Shown here piece after piece: positions 35,113-44,100 of a DNA stretch of 47,985 nt. The notes under the pieces are model-generated. The model did no database searches. It had not been told where the DNA came from and worked only from the letters and a program-made list of their open reading frames with translations. Made by a program: the position numbers and the translations under genes. The DNA comes from Akkermansia muciniphila (GTDB taxonomy: Bacteria; Verrucomicrobiota; Verrucomicrobiia; Limisphaerales; UBA1100): NCBI GenBank assembly GCA_945903605.1, contig CAMDOH010000012.1:1-47985 (forward strand), written 5' to 3'. Each line of letters opens with the position of its first letter. Positions within the stretch are counted from its first letter, which is position 1.

Positions 35113-36182
35113 GCGGCCTCGCGCTCGGCATCTGGAAAATCATGGGCGCAATCCGGGTGGCGGATGATCAGGTTTTTCCCGACGCCGTGCAGGGAGTAAA
35201 CGGCGGTGGCGGCTTTGGCGCAATCATCGACACTTTTCCAACGGAAATTGGAATCGCCGATGGGCGCGTTCACGATGAACACGCGCGGAGCGAGTGCGCC
35301 GAGGAGTTCGTGGAAATCGTACGGAATGGTTTCCAGTCGGCCACGGTAATTGGAGAGTCGCGGCATGTAGCGTGGCTGACACCAGCCACGATTGAAGAAC
35401 CAGTTCGCTTCGGCTCCATCGTAGTAATTCAGGTAGGAATCGAAGCCGCAACTGCTGGAGATGACTTTGATGCGTTCATCGAACACGGCGGTGTAAATGG
35501 AATTATGACCGCCAAGAGAATGGCCGACGGCTCCAAAGCCGCGTGACGTATCCACGAATGGCAACGAGGCGAGCAGATCGAGAGCGCGGATGTTGTCCCA
35601 GATGGCCTTCATGGTTCCGCTCTCGTAACCCAGCCGGACAAGATTCGGCCAGTAATCGGCCAATTGCGGATAAGCCGGAGCGATGGTGACATAACCGCGC
35701 CGCGCCAATTCAGCGGCGTACTGGCGGTTTTCTCGGCCGCCCAAACCAACCACCACTTTGTTGCCAAATTTATTGTCTGTGGGATGCAGACAAAGAATGG
35801 CTGGTGCCTTGGCTTTGCCAGTCAACACCGCTTTGGGAATACAGAGGTAAGCGGGCGTGCGTTCGGTGGCGTCGGCCACATAGGTGATTTTGCGCCGGAT
35901 GTAGCCTTCAGCGGCGATGTCTGTTTCCTCCTCGATTTTCAAATCCAACGGCACACGTCTGTTTTCGCCGGGCAACGGCCCCATCACTTCCTGCATACCG
36001 CGCAGGATTTCAGCGCGCCGTTTCAGCCAATCCTCCTTCGTTTTTACCGGTTGCACAGCCCCAGTGGCATCGCGGTATTGGAGCAGGTTGGCCCGATCGA
36101 GCCTTGCCGCTGGTTGTTGTGCTACCGCCGACACAGCAAATAAAAATGCCAAGGACAGGGAGGAGAAGCGAAGCGGGTTCAT
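35076..36182 (-). CDS. Secreted alpha/beta-hydrolase, acetyl-xylan-esterase-like
   Basis: This 368-residue protein starts at the ATG at 36182; the frame runs 24 codons further but without a signal. Residues 1-21 form a signal peptide (FLFAVSAVAQQ). Motifs: APAILCLHPTDNKFG (oxyanion loop), GHSLGGHNS with nucleophile S222, and DCAHDFPDAE with the probable catalytic His. The long N-terminal lead (residues 25-125) is typical of large PVC acetyl-esterase-like hydrolases related to glucuronoyl and acetyl-xylan esterases. It is predicted to act on ester-linked polysaccharide decorations outside the cytoplasm. Its 3' end overlaps leuD. Confidence 0.9.
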   Translation of the reverse strand: MNPLRFSSLSLAFLFAVSAVAQQPAARLDRANLLQYRDATGAVQPVKTKEDWLKRRAEILRGMQEVMGPLPGENRRVPLDLKIEEETDIAAEGYIRRKITYVADATERTPAYLCIPKAVLTGKAKAPAILCLHPTDNKFGNKVVVGLGGRENRQYAAELARRGYVTIAPAYPQLADYWPNLVRLGYESGTMKAIWDNIRALDLLASLPFVDTSRGFGAVGHSLGGHNSIYTAVFDERIKVISSSCGFDSYLNYYDGAEANWFFNRGWCQPRYMPRLSNYRGRLETIPYDFHELLGALAPRVFIVNAPIGDSNFRWKSVDDCAKAATAVYSLHGVGKNLIIRHPDCAHDFPDAEREAAYKAFDGVLKPN

Positions 36183-36347
36183 GGGCGCATCGTGGCCAGA
36201 GAGCGGCTCATAACCAAGTGAAAAGGAATCCAAATCTGAAAACCACCAGCCCACGGTAAAATTAAATGCCCTTTCAACAAAAACTTAAATAATGCGTGCA
36301 AAGAAACGTCATAGAAGATAGTTTGGGCTAAGATAATTAATCCTGCT

Positions 36348-37571
36348 ATGCACACTAGCCGCATATCCTGCAAGCTTTTGGCGAGCATATCAGCAATTTA
36401 TATCTTCAGTTCCATGCGGCTGTTCGGTGCTGAAAGCACTTCGGCGGTGCGTCCGGGTTCTTCGATTTGGGATTACTTCATGAAATCCACAGTGGTGGCC
36501 TCGCCTTCATTGGGGAATGGCGTGGTTTACTGCGGTTCATGGGACAACAATTTCTACGCGATCAACATCAAGACGGGCGACAAGGTTTGGGAATACAAGG
36601 CTAATGCTCGCATCCATTCTTCCGCTGCTGTGGGGACGAACGGATTAATCTATTTCGGTTCGTTTGATCATTGTGTCCATGCCGTTCGTGCAAAAACTGG
36701 TGGCAGGGCGTGGACGTTCACAACAAAAGGCCCGGTGCATTCGACGCCGGCGATTGGGCCAGATGGGACGGTGTACATCGGATCGGATGACAACCATGTG
36801 TATGCACTTGATGGCGCAACCGGCTCGAAGAAATGGGCGTTCAACACGGGCGCTTGGGTGGAATCTTCGCCGGCGTTGACGGCCGATGGACTGGTTGTGG
36901 TGGGATCAAACAACGGTAGATTGCACGCGATTGATGCAAAAACCGGTGTTGAAAAGTGGTCTTATGTGACCGGCGGACGAATCGTTTCGTCACCAGCAGT
37001 CGAACACGACGGCACGATTTATTTTGGGTCGCTCGACAAGCGAATTTACGCAGTGCACGGCAAATCAGGCGCGAGCAAATGGATTTTCACCACCGAAGGG
37101 CCAGTGTATGGCTCGCCAGCGATTGGGGCTGACGGAACGGTGTACATCGGTTCCGACGACGGCAATTTGTACGCAATAAGCGGACGTAACGGGCGGCCGC
37201 AGTGGCAATTTCAGACGGGGTTTTTTGTTCGGTGCACTCCTGCATTGAGCGCTGATGGATCCCTTTACTTTGGCAGTTACAGCAAGAAGATTTACGCGCT
37301 CAACTCGACATCAGGCAAAATCATCTGGGACTTGATCACCACCGGAGAAATCTATTCCTCGCCGTTGCTCGATGGTGAAGGGCGATTATTTGTCGGTTGT
37401 GTGGACAAGAAGCTGTTGGCGCTGAACACAGGTAATTCATCAGGCGCTTTGAATTCCTCATGGCCAATGAAGGGACAAAATGCACAGCGAACAAGTGCTG
37501 TCTCACCTCTCGTTTTGACAATAGCTACGCCGCCTGTTACTGGCCCCGTAGCCAGCCGAATCGAAAAGTGA
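36348..37571 (+). CDS. Exported PQQ-like beta-propeller protein
   Basis: This 407-residue protein has a signal peptide (residues about 1-27, ending RLFGAES). The body is a series of about eight repeats of the form DGtvYiGSxDxxxYAldaktGxxkWxf, the PQQ-like or BamB-type propeller blade. No catalytic residues of PQQ dehydrogenases are recognisable, so a structural or ligand-binding role in the envelope is more likely. The next gene (37576) is a close paralogue only 4 bp away, with the same blade order, so this is a tandem duplication. The 165-bp stretch before it is AT-rich and probably contains the promoter. Confidence 0.92.
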   Translation: MHTSRISCKLLASISAIYIFSSMRLFGAESTSAVRPGSSIWDYFMKSTVVASPSLGNGVVYCGSWDNNFYAINIKTGDKVWEYKANARIHSSAAVGTNGLIYFGSFDHCVHAVRAKTGGRAWTFTTKGPVHSTPAIGPDGTVYIGSDDNHVYALDGATGSKKWAFNTGAWVESSPALTADGLVVVGSNNGRLHAIDAKTGVEKWSYVTGGRIVSSPAVEHDGTIYFGSLDKRIYAVHGKSGASKWIFTTEGPVYGSPAIGADGTVYIGSDDGNLYAISGRNGRPQWQFQTGFFVRCTPALSADGSLYFGSYSKKIYALNSTSGKIIWDLITTGEIYSSPLLDGEGRLFVGCVDKKLLALNTGNSSGALNSSWPMKGQNAQRTSAVSPLVLTIATPPVTGPVASRIEK

Positions 37572-37575
37572 AGTG

Positions 37576-38784
37576 ATGAAAGCTGGATCCCCATGGCAGT
37601 TGAGTTGGGCAATAACCAAGGTTGCAGCAATTGTTTGTTTGATCCCCTTCATTTGTCGCGGCGCCGATTCATCGACGAAGTCCGACACCAAACAATCCAT
37701 CTGGGAATACGGCACTCGCGCCAACGTGACATCCTCAGCTGCGTTGTCGCCTGATGGGTGGATCTATTTCGGATCTTGGGACAAGAAAGTTTACGCACTC
37801 AATCTCAAGGATGAACTCAAGAAAGACAAAAAGGTTTGGGATTTCACTTCCAATGAACGAATCCATGCTACACCAGCCATTGGCCCTGATGGAAACGTCT
37901 TTATCGGTTCGAATGACACCAGCTTTTACGCTCTGAACGGCAAACTTGGCGTTAAACGTTGGGTTTATAAGACGAGGAATTGGGTGGCCGGCTCGGCAGC
38001 CATCGGTTTGGACGGCACGGTTTATTTTGGCTCGGATGATGGAAACTTCCACGCAATGAATGGCAAGACCGGCGAGCGCAAATGGATTTTCCAATCGGCT
38101 GGTTGGGTTGAATCTTCTCCGGCACTGACTGCCGGTGGCTTGGTCATCTTTGGTTCGAATGACGGAAAGTTATATGCGGTGGACACCGCCAAAGGGGCGC
38201 AGCGATGGACTTATCAAACCTCCGGGCGCGTCGTTTCCTCACCCGCACTCGATGGTCAGGGCACGGTCATCTTCGGCTCGGCCGACAACAAAGTATATGC
38301 CGTCGATGAAGCCACCGGAAAAGAACGCTGGTCATTCACCACTCAAGAGAGCGTGCAGTCCTCGCCGGTGATCGGTGCCGAAGGCATCGCCTACATCGGT
38401 TCTGATGATTTTAATCTGTATGCGATAGACATCAAGACCGGCAAACCGCGCTGGTCTTTTTCTGCAGGATCCAAAATTCGCAGCTCTGGAGTGATCGGCG
38501 CTGATGGTGCGCTCTACTTTGGCACTTACGGGGCGAAGCTGTTCGCATTGAATTCCAAAACGGGCGCCAAGCTGTGGGAAGCGGGGCTCGGCGGCGCGAT
38601 TTTTGCCTCACCGCTACTTTGTCCGGACGGCACACTGATCATTGGCTCCACGGACAGCAAAATTTACGCGTTCCGCACGGAAAGCAAAGGCGTGCTCGAT
38701 TCGCCTTGGCCGATATGGCGCCAAAATGTGATGCGGACAGGGCGCGCACCCGTTCCTGCTGCGCCGGTGGCCATCAAGCCGTAA
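37576..38784 (+). CDS. Exported PQQ-like beta-propeller protein, tandem paralogue
   Basis: The protein has 402 residues from the ATG at 37576; a GTG at 37573 is equally possible. The signal peptide covers about residues 1-29 (VAAIVCLIPFICRGADS). The propeller has the same SIWEYG start, blades (IYFGSWDKKVYALNL, VYFGSDDGNFHAMNGKTG) and PWPxxxxNxxRTGR-like end as the preceding protein. It is probably co-transcribed with it (4-bp spacing). Differences in loops suggest sub-functionalisation, or subunits of one complex. Function beyond envelope beta-propeller is unknown. Confidence 0.92.
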   Translation: MKAGSPWQLSWAITKVAAIVCLIPFICRGADSSTKSDTKQSIWEYGTRANVTSSAALSPDGWIYFGSWDKKVYALNLKDELKKDKKVWDFTSNERIHATPAIGPDGNVFIGSNDTSFYALNGKLGVKRWVYKTRNWVAGSAAIGLDGTVYFGSDDGNFHAMNGKTGERKWIFQSAGWVESSPALTAGGLVIFGSNDGKLYAVDTAKGAQRWTYQTSGRVVSSPALDGQGTVIFGSADNKVYAVDEATGKERWSFTTQESVQSSPVIGAEGIAYIGSDDFNLYAIDIKTGKPRWSFSAGSKIRSSGVIGADGALYFGTYGAKLFALNSKTGAKLWEAGLGGAIFASPLLCPDGTLIIGSTDSKIYAFRTESKGVLDSPWPIWRQNVMRTGRAPVPAAPVAIKP

Positions 38785-38841
38785 TGCAGTAGTCGAGCAA
38801 GGCGCTGTTGCCTCCCGATTCACTTTCAGTATCCTCCCCAC

Positions 38842-39261
38842 ATGCGAGGGAAATTCGCTGCGCTCATATTAATAATGCTATTGGTTGCCTGCTCCCGCAG
38901 TGGCACGCCAGGACCAGATGATATTTATTTCGGTGATGACTCGAAATGGTATCGCGACGACAAGCCCATTCAAGGCGTCATCAAATCACGTTTCAAAAAC
39001 GGCAACATCTCTCAGGAAGCCAGTTTCAAAGATGGCGTCGAGGACGGCACGTGGGTCTGGTATTACACCAACGGTCAAAAACAGTCGGAGATCAATTATC
39101 AGAATGGCGTGAAGCAAGGCCTCGAGACGCACTATTATGACACCGGCTTGCGTGGCTCGGAATGTATGTGGTCCAATGGTGTCTCCGTCGCGACTCAATA
39201 TTGGACAGCCGAGGGAAAACCCAAGTTTACAAACGATCCCGTGCGACCGCCGCTCAAATAG
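38842..39261 (+). CDS. MORN-variant repeat lipoprotein
   Basis: This 139-residue protein has a lipoprotein signal with lipobox LVAC (Cys17), so it should be anchored in a membrane through lipidated Cys. The mature part contains repeats of the MORN-2/YwqK type (FKNGNISQEASFKDGVEDG, WYYTNGQKQSEINYQNGVKQG, HYYDTGLRGSE). This is a beta-hairpin motif found in many secreted and surface proteins; the related YwqK family is called an antitoxin in databases on thin evidence. No toxin gene adjoins. It is followed after 26 bp by the small membrane protein gene. Confidence 0.88.
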   Translation: MRGKFAALILIMLLVACSRSGTPGPDDIYFGDDSKWYRDDKPIQGVIKSRFKNGNISQEASFKDGVEDGTWVWYYTNGQKQSEINYQNGVKQGLETHYYDTGLRGSECMWSNGVSVATQYWTAEGKPKFTNDPVRPPLK

Positions 39262-39287
39262 ATTCGCCCCTCCGTACCGACACCATC

Positions 39288-39716
39288 ATGCCAACCCCCG
39301 AACCAGCGGCCAAATCTGTTCCAGTTGCAAATCCCGTTCCACAGCGCGCGCCGGTCGCTGCTCGAGTCATCATATTGGGGCTGTTTATCAGCGTTGCTGC
39401 ATTGGGTTTTTTCGAGTTCCGCGCCCAAAACAAATCACTCGCCGCGATGAATCTCGTCGATTCCCAGATTGAATTGATGAACGAGCATCAGGACTACAAA
39501 GCCAAGCCCGAAGCCTTCCGCAAATTGGTCGGCCGTTTGCCCGCTCATATCGAACAGAATGATTTTGAACTCGTCGAGACTTTCACTTGGGAAGGCATCT
39601 TCCGCAGATTTCATCTCACCATCAGCTACCGATTCGCCACCGACCCGCAATTCGGGACAGTCTACATTCTCTACGAAAGCGATTATCGCCCGCAATCGCG
39701 GCTCACCTCGGATTAA
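39288..39716 (+). CDS. Small single-span membrane protein
   Basis: I do not recognise this 142-residue protein, which starts at the ATG at 39288. A Pro/Ala-rich cytoplasmic start is followed by one membrane span (about residues 25-43) and an outside domain of about 100 residues that reads as helix then strands (FRRFHLTISYRFAT, TVYILYESDYRP). It lies 26 bp after the lipoprotein gene and 17 bp before a PQQ-like gene, so it is very likely part of the same envelope operon. Confidence 0.72.
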   Translation: MPTPEPAAKSVPVANPVPQRAPVAARVIILGLFISVAALGFFEFRAQNKSLAAMNLVDSQIELMNEHQDYKAKPEAFRKLVGRLPAHIEQNDFELVETFTWEGIFRRFHLTISYRFATDPQFGTVYILYESDYRPQSRLTSD

Positions 39717-39733
39717 TCAGTTTGGAAACAATC

Positions 39734-41053
39734 ATGAAGTCGAACTCCCTGCACACGAAACTTTGCCTCGCGCTCGCCTTGCTCTGCCAGCAAACCCAAG
39801 CCGAAGACTGGCCGCAATGGCGCGGCCCCGGCGGCCAAGGCCACTCCAACTCAAAACAACTTCCCACACAGTGGAGCGAGACCAACAACATCAAATGGCG
39901 CGTACCCATTCCCGGCCGCGCTTGGTCCTCGCCCGTCATCGAAGGCGACCGCATCTGGCTCACCACCGCCATCGAGACACCTGCCAAACCCGAAGACGCC
40001 GCGCGCCGAATCAAAGGCAACACCGGCAATCAACCTCTCACTCTGCTGGAATCCGTGAGTCTTCGCGCCGTCGGCTTGGATAAACAGACCGGCCGCATCG
40101 TGCATAACATCGAACTGCTGCAGCCCCGCGAGCCACAATGGGTGCACGAACTCAACAGCTTTGCCTCACCCACACCCGTCATCGAAAACGGACTTCTCTA
40201 TTCCCACTTCGGCACCTTCGGCACTGCCTGTCTCGACACGCGCACCGGCAGCGTCCTCTGGCGCAACACCGAATTACAAATCATGCACGAGAACGGTCCC
40301 GGCAGCACCCCCGTGTTATGGAACGACAAACTCATTTTCCATTGCGACGGCAGCGACGTTCAATACATCGCCGCTCTCGACAAAAAGACCGGCAAGCTCG
40401 CCTGGAAAACACCTCGCACCGGCGCCATGAATGACAATCCGCAACTGCGCAAAGCCTACGGAACACCCCTCATCATCCCCGTGAATGGCAAAGCCCAAGT
40501 CCTCTCGCCCGCTGCCGACTGGATTTATTCTTACGACCCCACCAACGGTCGCGAACTTTGGAAACTCAACTATGGTGTCCTCGGTTTTTCCATCGTCCCC
40601 AAACCCGTCGCCGGTCACGGCATGTTGTATCTCTCCACCTCATTCATGCGCGCCGAAATCCTCGCCCTCAAACTTGATGGCAACAACCCGCCCACCATCG
40701 CATGGCGGCATCCTCGCAGCGCGCCGCAGATGCCTTCACCGATTCTCGTGGGTGACGAACTTTACACTGTCAGCGATTCCGGCGGAGTCGTCACCTGCCT
40801 CGATGCCCACAAAGGCACCATGCACTGGCAGGAACGCATCGGCGGCAATTACTCCGCCTCGCCCACCTACGGCGATGGCAAAATCTATTTTCACAGTCGC
40901 GAAGGCATCACCACTGTGTTGCGGCCCGGACTCAAATTCGAAGTGCTCGCCAAAAACCCACTCGACGGCCGCCACATGGCTTCACTCGCCGCTGCCGATG
41001 GCGCCCTTTTCCTGCGCACCGACAAAGCGCTCTATCGTATCGAACAGCGCTGA
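39734..41053 (+). CDS. Exported PQQ-like beta-propeller protein
   Basis: This 439-residue protein starts at the ATG at 39734 with a signal peptide (about residues 1-22, ending TQAEDW). The opening EDWPQWRGPGGQGHS, LPTQWSETNNIKWR and IPGRAWSSPVI is the stock start of a large PVC family of PQQ-like propellers. Blade motifs recur through the body. It is only distantly related to the tandem pair at 36348 and 37576. Such proteins are periplasmic and commonly stand next to DUF1501 or sulfatase genes. A DUF1501 gene follows after a 67-bp gap with elaborate stem-loops. Confidence 0.92.
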   Translation: MKSNSLHTKLCLALALLCQQTQAEDWPQWRGPGGQGHSNSKQLPTQWSETNNIKWRVPIPGRAWSSPVIEGDRIWLTTAIETPAKPEDAARRIKGNTGNQPLTLLESVSLRAVGLDKQTGRIVHNIELLQPREPQWVHELNSFASPTPVIENGLLYSHFGTFGTACLDTRTGSVLWRNTELQIMHENGPGSTPVLWNDKLIFHCDGSDVQYIAALDKKTGKLAWKTPRTGAMNDNPQLRKAYGTPLIIPVNGKAQVLSPAADWIYSYDPTNGRELWKLNYGVLGFSIVPKPVAGHGMLYLSTSFMRAEILALKLDGNNPPTIAWRHPRSAPQMPSPILVGDELYTVSDSGGVVTCLDAHKGTMHWQERIGGNYSASPTYGDGKIYFHSREGITTVLRPGLKFEVLAKNPLDGRHMASLAAADGALFLRTDKALYRIEQR

Positions 41054-41054
41054 G

Positions 41055-41119
41055 ATCCATTTGTGATGGATGGACTGAATCCGGCTTGAAGCAACCCTGC
41101 CGGCAACCAGTCTATCCAT
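41055..41119 (+). promoter_or_regulatory. Nested, mutually exclusive stem-loops before the DUF1501 gene
   Basis: Segment ATGGAT (41066-41071) can pair with ATCCAT at 41055-41060, giving a small hairpin, or as part of ATGGATGGACT (41066-41076) with AGTCTATCCAT (41109-41119; one mismatch). The latter encloses an inner stem, CCGGC (41081-41085) with GCCGG (41099-41103). The larger structure ends next to the GTG start at 41121. There is no T tract, so regulation of initiation or RNA stability is more likely than termination. Confidence 0.4.
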
Positions 41120-41120
41120 T

Positions 41121-42494
41121 GTGCTGAACCACGAAGCACCAAGCCCAACAGGAATGGCGGCAAGCCACTTTTCCCGGCGCAGCCTTTTGCGCGGGATGGG
41201 AGCTGCATTATTTCCACTGGCGGCGGATTGGGCGAAGGCAGCCATCACGGGAACTTCGCGTGCGGGCAAAGCCAAATCCGTCATCCTCATTTTCAATGGC
41301 GGCGCACCGAGTCACATTGATTTGTGGGATCCCAAACCCGATGCAGCCGATGACGTGCGCGGTCCGTTCTCGCCAATCAAGACCAACATCGCCGGGATCC
41401 AGATTTCCGAACTGCTCCCGCGCATGGCCAAACGGATGGACAAAGTCGCACTGATTCGCTCGGTGCATCACCAACACAGCAGCCACAACGGCGGGATGCA
41501 CTGGGCCACCGTCGGCCGGCCTTATTCAGTGGACAGCACACTCATCAATCCCAGCCGAGCCGACCTGCCCTGCTTTGGCACGCTCATCGGCTGGCTCGCT
41601 CAACGCGACGGATTCAGCCGCAATGTGCCGCCCTATGTCATCACTCCCTTCCCGCATTGCGATAGCAAAGTCTACATCACCCCCGGACAATATGGCGGCT
41701 GTCTGGGCGCACAATTCGACCCCTTCGTACTGGATGATGACCCGAACGATCCTGCATTCAAAGTGCGCAACCTCTCGCTCGAAGCGGGCATGAGTCCGTT
41801 GCGGTTCCGCGAACGACTCGGCCTCCTGCAAGAACTCGCCGTATCATCGCCCAAGATTGCCACAGCCAGAACATCAGAACTGGATATCTTCAATCAGCAA
41901 GCCGCCGCGCTCCTTCAAACCGGCAAAGCCGCCGACGCATTCGACCTCAGCAAAGAACCTGCGACTGTCCGCGAACGCTACGGTCGACATAGTTGGGGCC
42001 AATCACACTTGCTGGCGCGCCGCATGATCGAGGCGGGCACGCGATTTGTTTCCACGGTGAATGGCCCCAGCATCACGTGGGACACGCACAAAGATAATTT
42101 CAACATCCTCAAAAACCGGCTCGTGCCGCCCATGGAACAGGCTTACGCCGCGTTGCTGGACGACTTGGAAGAACGCGGGCTGCTCGATTCAACACTCGTT
42201 GTTTGGATGGGAGAATTCGGACGCACCCCCAAAATCAATGCCGAAGTCGGACGCGATCACTGGCCGGGCTGCTACAGCGTGCTGCTCGCAGGGGGCGGCA
42301 TTCGCGGCGGACAAATCGTGGGTGCTTCCGACGCCATCGGTGCGTATCCGAAAGAACGCCCCATCACTCCAGCCGACATCCATGCCACCGTATTCGCCGC
42401 ACTGGGTTACGACTCCAATCAGATCGCCTATCAATCCAGCGATGGCCGCCCCATTCCACTCTCCGATGGCACCCCCATCGGCGAATTGCTCTGA
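41121..42494 (+). CDS. DUF1501 protein
   Basis: This 457-residue protein starts at the GTG at 41121; an ATG at 41154 would drop 11 residues and still keep the signal. SRRSLLRGMGAALFPLAADW is a Tat-type signal. Family signatures: VILIFNGGAPSHIDLWDPKP, HQHSSHNGGMHWATVG, GEFGRTPKINAE and GRDHWP. It is the only DUF1501 on the plus strand, far from the other four and without a DUF1549/1553 partner; it follows a PQQ-like gene. It is convergent with the isoaspartyl peptidase gene, with 6 bp between the stops. Confidence 0.93.
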   Translation: MLNHEAPSPTGMAASHFSRRSLLRGMGAALFPLAADWAKAAITGTSRAGKAKSVILIFNGGAPSHIDLWDPKPDAADDVRGPFSPIKTNIAGIQISELLPRMAKRMDKVALIRSVHHQHSSHNGGMHWATVGRPYSVDSTLINPSRADLPCFGTLIGWLAQRDGFSRNVPPYVITPFPHCDSKVYITPGQYGGCLGAQFDPFVLDDDPNDPAFKVRNLSLEAGMSPLRFRERLGLLQELAVSSPKIATARTSELDIFNQQAAALLQTGKAADAFDLSKEPATVRERYGRHSWGQSHLLARRMIEAGTRFVSTVNGPSITWDTHKDNFNILKNRLVPPMEQAYAALLDDLEERGLLDSTLVVWMGEFGRTPKINAEVGRDHWPGCYSVLLAGGGIRGGQIVGASDAIGAYPKERPITPADIHATVFAALGYDSNQIAYQSSDGRPIPLSDGTPIGELL

Positions 42495-42500
42495 AGCGCA

Positions 42501-43409
42501 TCAACGACCAAAGCTCACAATCAAATTCCCATCAGCTCCAATGGCGGCGCGCGGCATCGTCGGCGTATTAAATTCCATGACCAACTCGCCACGCGGCCCG
42601 ACTGCGATCAACCCACCACTGCCGCCGACAAGTTTGAGTTCCCGAATAATTTCCCCCGCACGTTCGCTGAGTGAGGCGGCAGAATGGGCGGACGGCATCG
42701 CCAGTCGATGCGCGACAGCGTGGCGAATAAACATCTCGCCATGGCCGGTGCACGAAACCGCACAAGTGCGATTGTCCGCATACGTACCAGAACCGATCAA
42801 TGCCGTGTCACCCATTCGACCGGGCAACTTGCCGGTCGTGCCGCCGGTGGAAGTGGCGGCAGCGAGATTGCCATTTTTATCCAGCGCCACGGCACCGACA
42901 GTCCCGTGTTGATGACTGTCGGCAGGACTTTGCTTCGCAGCCAGAAATCGTTTCAATTGTTCGCGTCGATGTTCGGTATGGAAATAATCCGGACTGACGA
43001 TTTGGCATTGTTGCGCAGCGGCGAATTGTTCTGCGCCCCGGCCCACCAGCAAAACGTGCGGCGAATCCTCCATCACCGTGCGTGCGGCAAGAATGGGATT
43101 TTTGATGTTGGTGATGGCGCCGATGGCGCCGGCACGAAGTTGACTTCCCTCCATAACCGCCGCATCGAGTTCAATCCCACCTGCGGAGTTAAGCACGGCG
43201 CCTTTGCCGGCGTTGAACAAGGGCGAATCTTCGAGTACAACGACGGCAGCCACGACCGCGTCAATGCTACTGGAACCTTCCAAAAGCAGAGTGTACCCAG
43301 CACACGCAGCCTGAACGAGCACGGCACTGTATTCTTCCTCGGTAAAACATTTTTCCAACTCGCCGGCACCGCCATGAATGACGATGGCGATGGGATGATC
43401 CGCGCTCAT
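42501..43409 (-). CDS. iaaA: Isoaspartyl peptidase / plant-type L-asparaginase
   Basis: This 302-residue protein starts at the ATG at 43409; earlier in-frame codons lack family resemblance. It begins AIVIHGGAGE. HGTVGAVALD contains the nucleophile Thr170, which becomes the N-terminus of the beta subunit after autocleavage. TSTGGTTGKLPGRMGDT and SCTGHGE are the substrate-binding motifs. It is an Ntn-hydrolase that removes damaged beta-aspartyl peptides and also hydrolyses asparagine. No signal peptide is seen, so it is cytosolic. About 103 bp separate it from the divergent GNAT gene. Confidence 0.95.
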   Translation of the reverse strand: MSADHPIAIVIHGGAGELEKCFTEEEYSAVLVQAACAGYTLLLEGSSSIDAVVAAVVVLEDSPLFNAGKGAVLNSAGGIELDAAVMEGSQLRAGAIGAITNIKNPILAARTVMEDSPHVLLVGRGAEQFAAAQQCQIVSPDYFHTEHRREQLKRFLAAKQSPADSHQHGTVGAVALDKNGNLAAATSTGGTTGKLPGRMGDTALIGSGTYADNRTCAVSCTGHGEMFIRHAVAHRLAMPSAHSAASLSERAGEIIRELKLVGGSGGLIAVGPRGELVMEFNTPTMPRAAIGADGNLIVSFGR

Positions 43410-43512
43410 GTTGTGGATTGAAATGGTTCGAGGCGATTCGTCAATCTGCGATTCATCGCGCTGAGAACAGTTCACGGATTGAAAGCGCGGACGGCGCGGC
43501 TATCCTCGCGCG

Positions 43513-44100
43513 ATGCAGATTGATTCGGCGTTGTCCATTCGTCCGGCACTCAAGTCCGATGTGCGGTTGTTGCTGCGATTCATCCGCGCCATCGCAAAAT
43601 ATGAACGGCTTTCGAGCGAGGTGGAGGCAACGGAGGCGCGATTGCGCGATTCATTGTTTGGCAAGCGACCGGCAGCAGCAGCGCTGCTGGCATTCTGGAA
43701 AGGCAAACCGGCGGCATTCGCTGTCTTCTACCAAAACTTCTCTACGTTTCAGGGAAGGGCGGGATTGTATCTTGAAGATCTATTTGTGAAGCCGGAATTT
43801 CGCCGGCACGGAATCGGCCGCGAGTTATTGCTGCATGTGGCTCGGATCGCGCGCGACCGTGGTTGCGGCCGATTCGAATGGATGGCTCTGGACTGGAATA
43901 AACCCGCCATCGAGTTTTACGAAAAGCTCGGCGCAAACCGGCTTCATGAATGGACCACGTTTCGTATGTCTCGCGCGGAATTGACGAGACTGGCAAACAG
44001 TCAGCGCCGAGCCAAAGGGAAGATGGATTCCTTCGCTGCGGGAAAATCTTCTCGAAGCGTGCCGAAAAGCCGGTCCATGCCAAAGAAAAGAATCCCATAG
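43513..44100 (+). CDS. GNAT-family N-acetyltransferase, spermidine/diamine type
   Basis: This 195-residue protein starts at an ATG. Strand beta-1 IRPALKSDVRLL, the segment YLEDLFVKPEFRRHGIGREL with the acetyl-CoA loop RRHGIG (residues 97-102), and WMALDWNKPAIEFYEKLGA together fit GNAT enzymes of the spermidine/spermine (diamine) acetyltransferase kind. It should acetylate an amine or amino-acid-like substrate in the cytoplasm. The last 40 residues are a Lys/Arg/Ser-rich tail not needed for the fold, and its coding region overlaps by 100 bp the 3' end of the convergent gene at 44001. The tail may be an accident of that overlap. Confidence 0.92.
   Translation: MQIDSALSIRPALKSDVRLLLRFIRAIAKYERLSSEVEATEARLRDSLFGKRPAAAALLAFWKGKPAAFAVFYQNFSTFQGRAGLYLEDLFVKPEFRRHGIGRELLLHVARIARDRGCGRFEWMALDWNKPAIEFYEKLGANRLHEWTTFRMSRAELTRLANSQRRAKGKMDSFAAGKSSRSVPKSRSMPKKRIP

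Noticed and set aside
38842-39261. YwqK-type antitoxin reading of the MORN-repeat lipoprotein
   Set aside because: A lipobox and absence of a toxin gene fit an envelope lipoprotein better.
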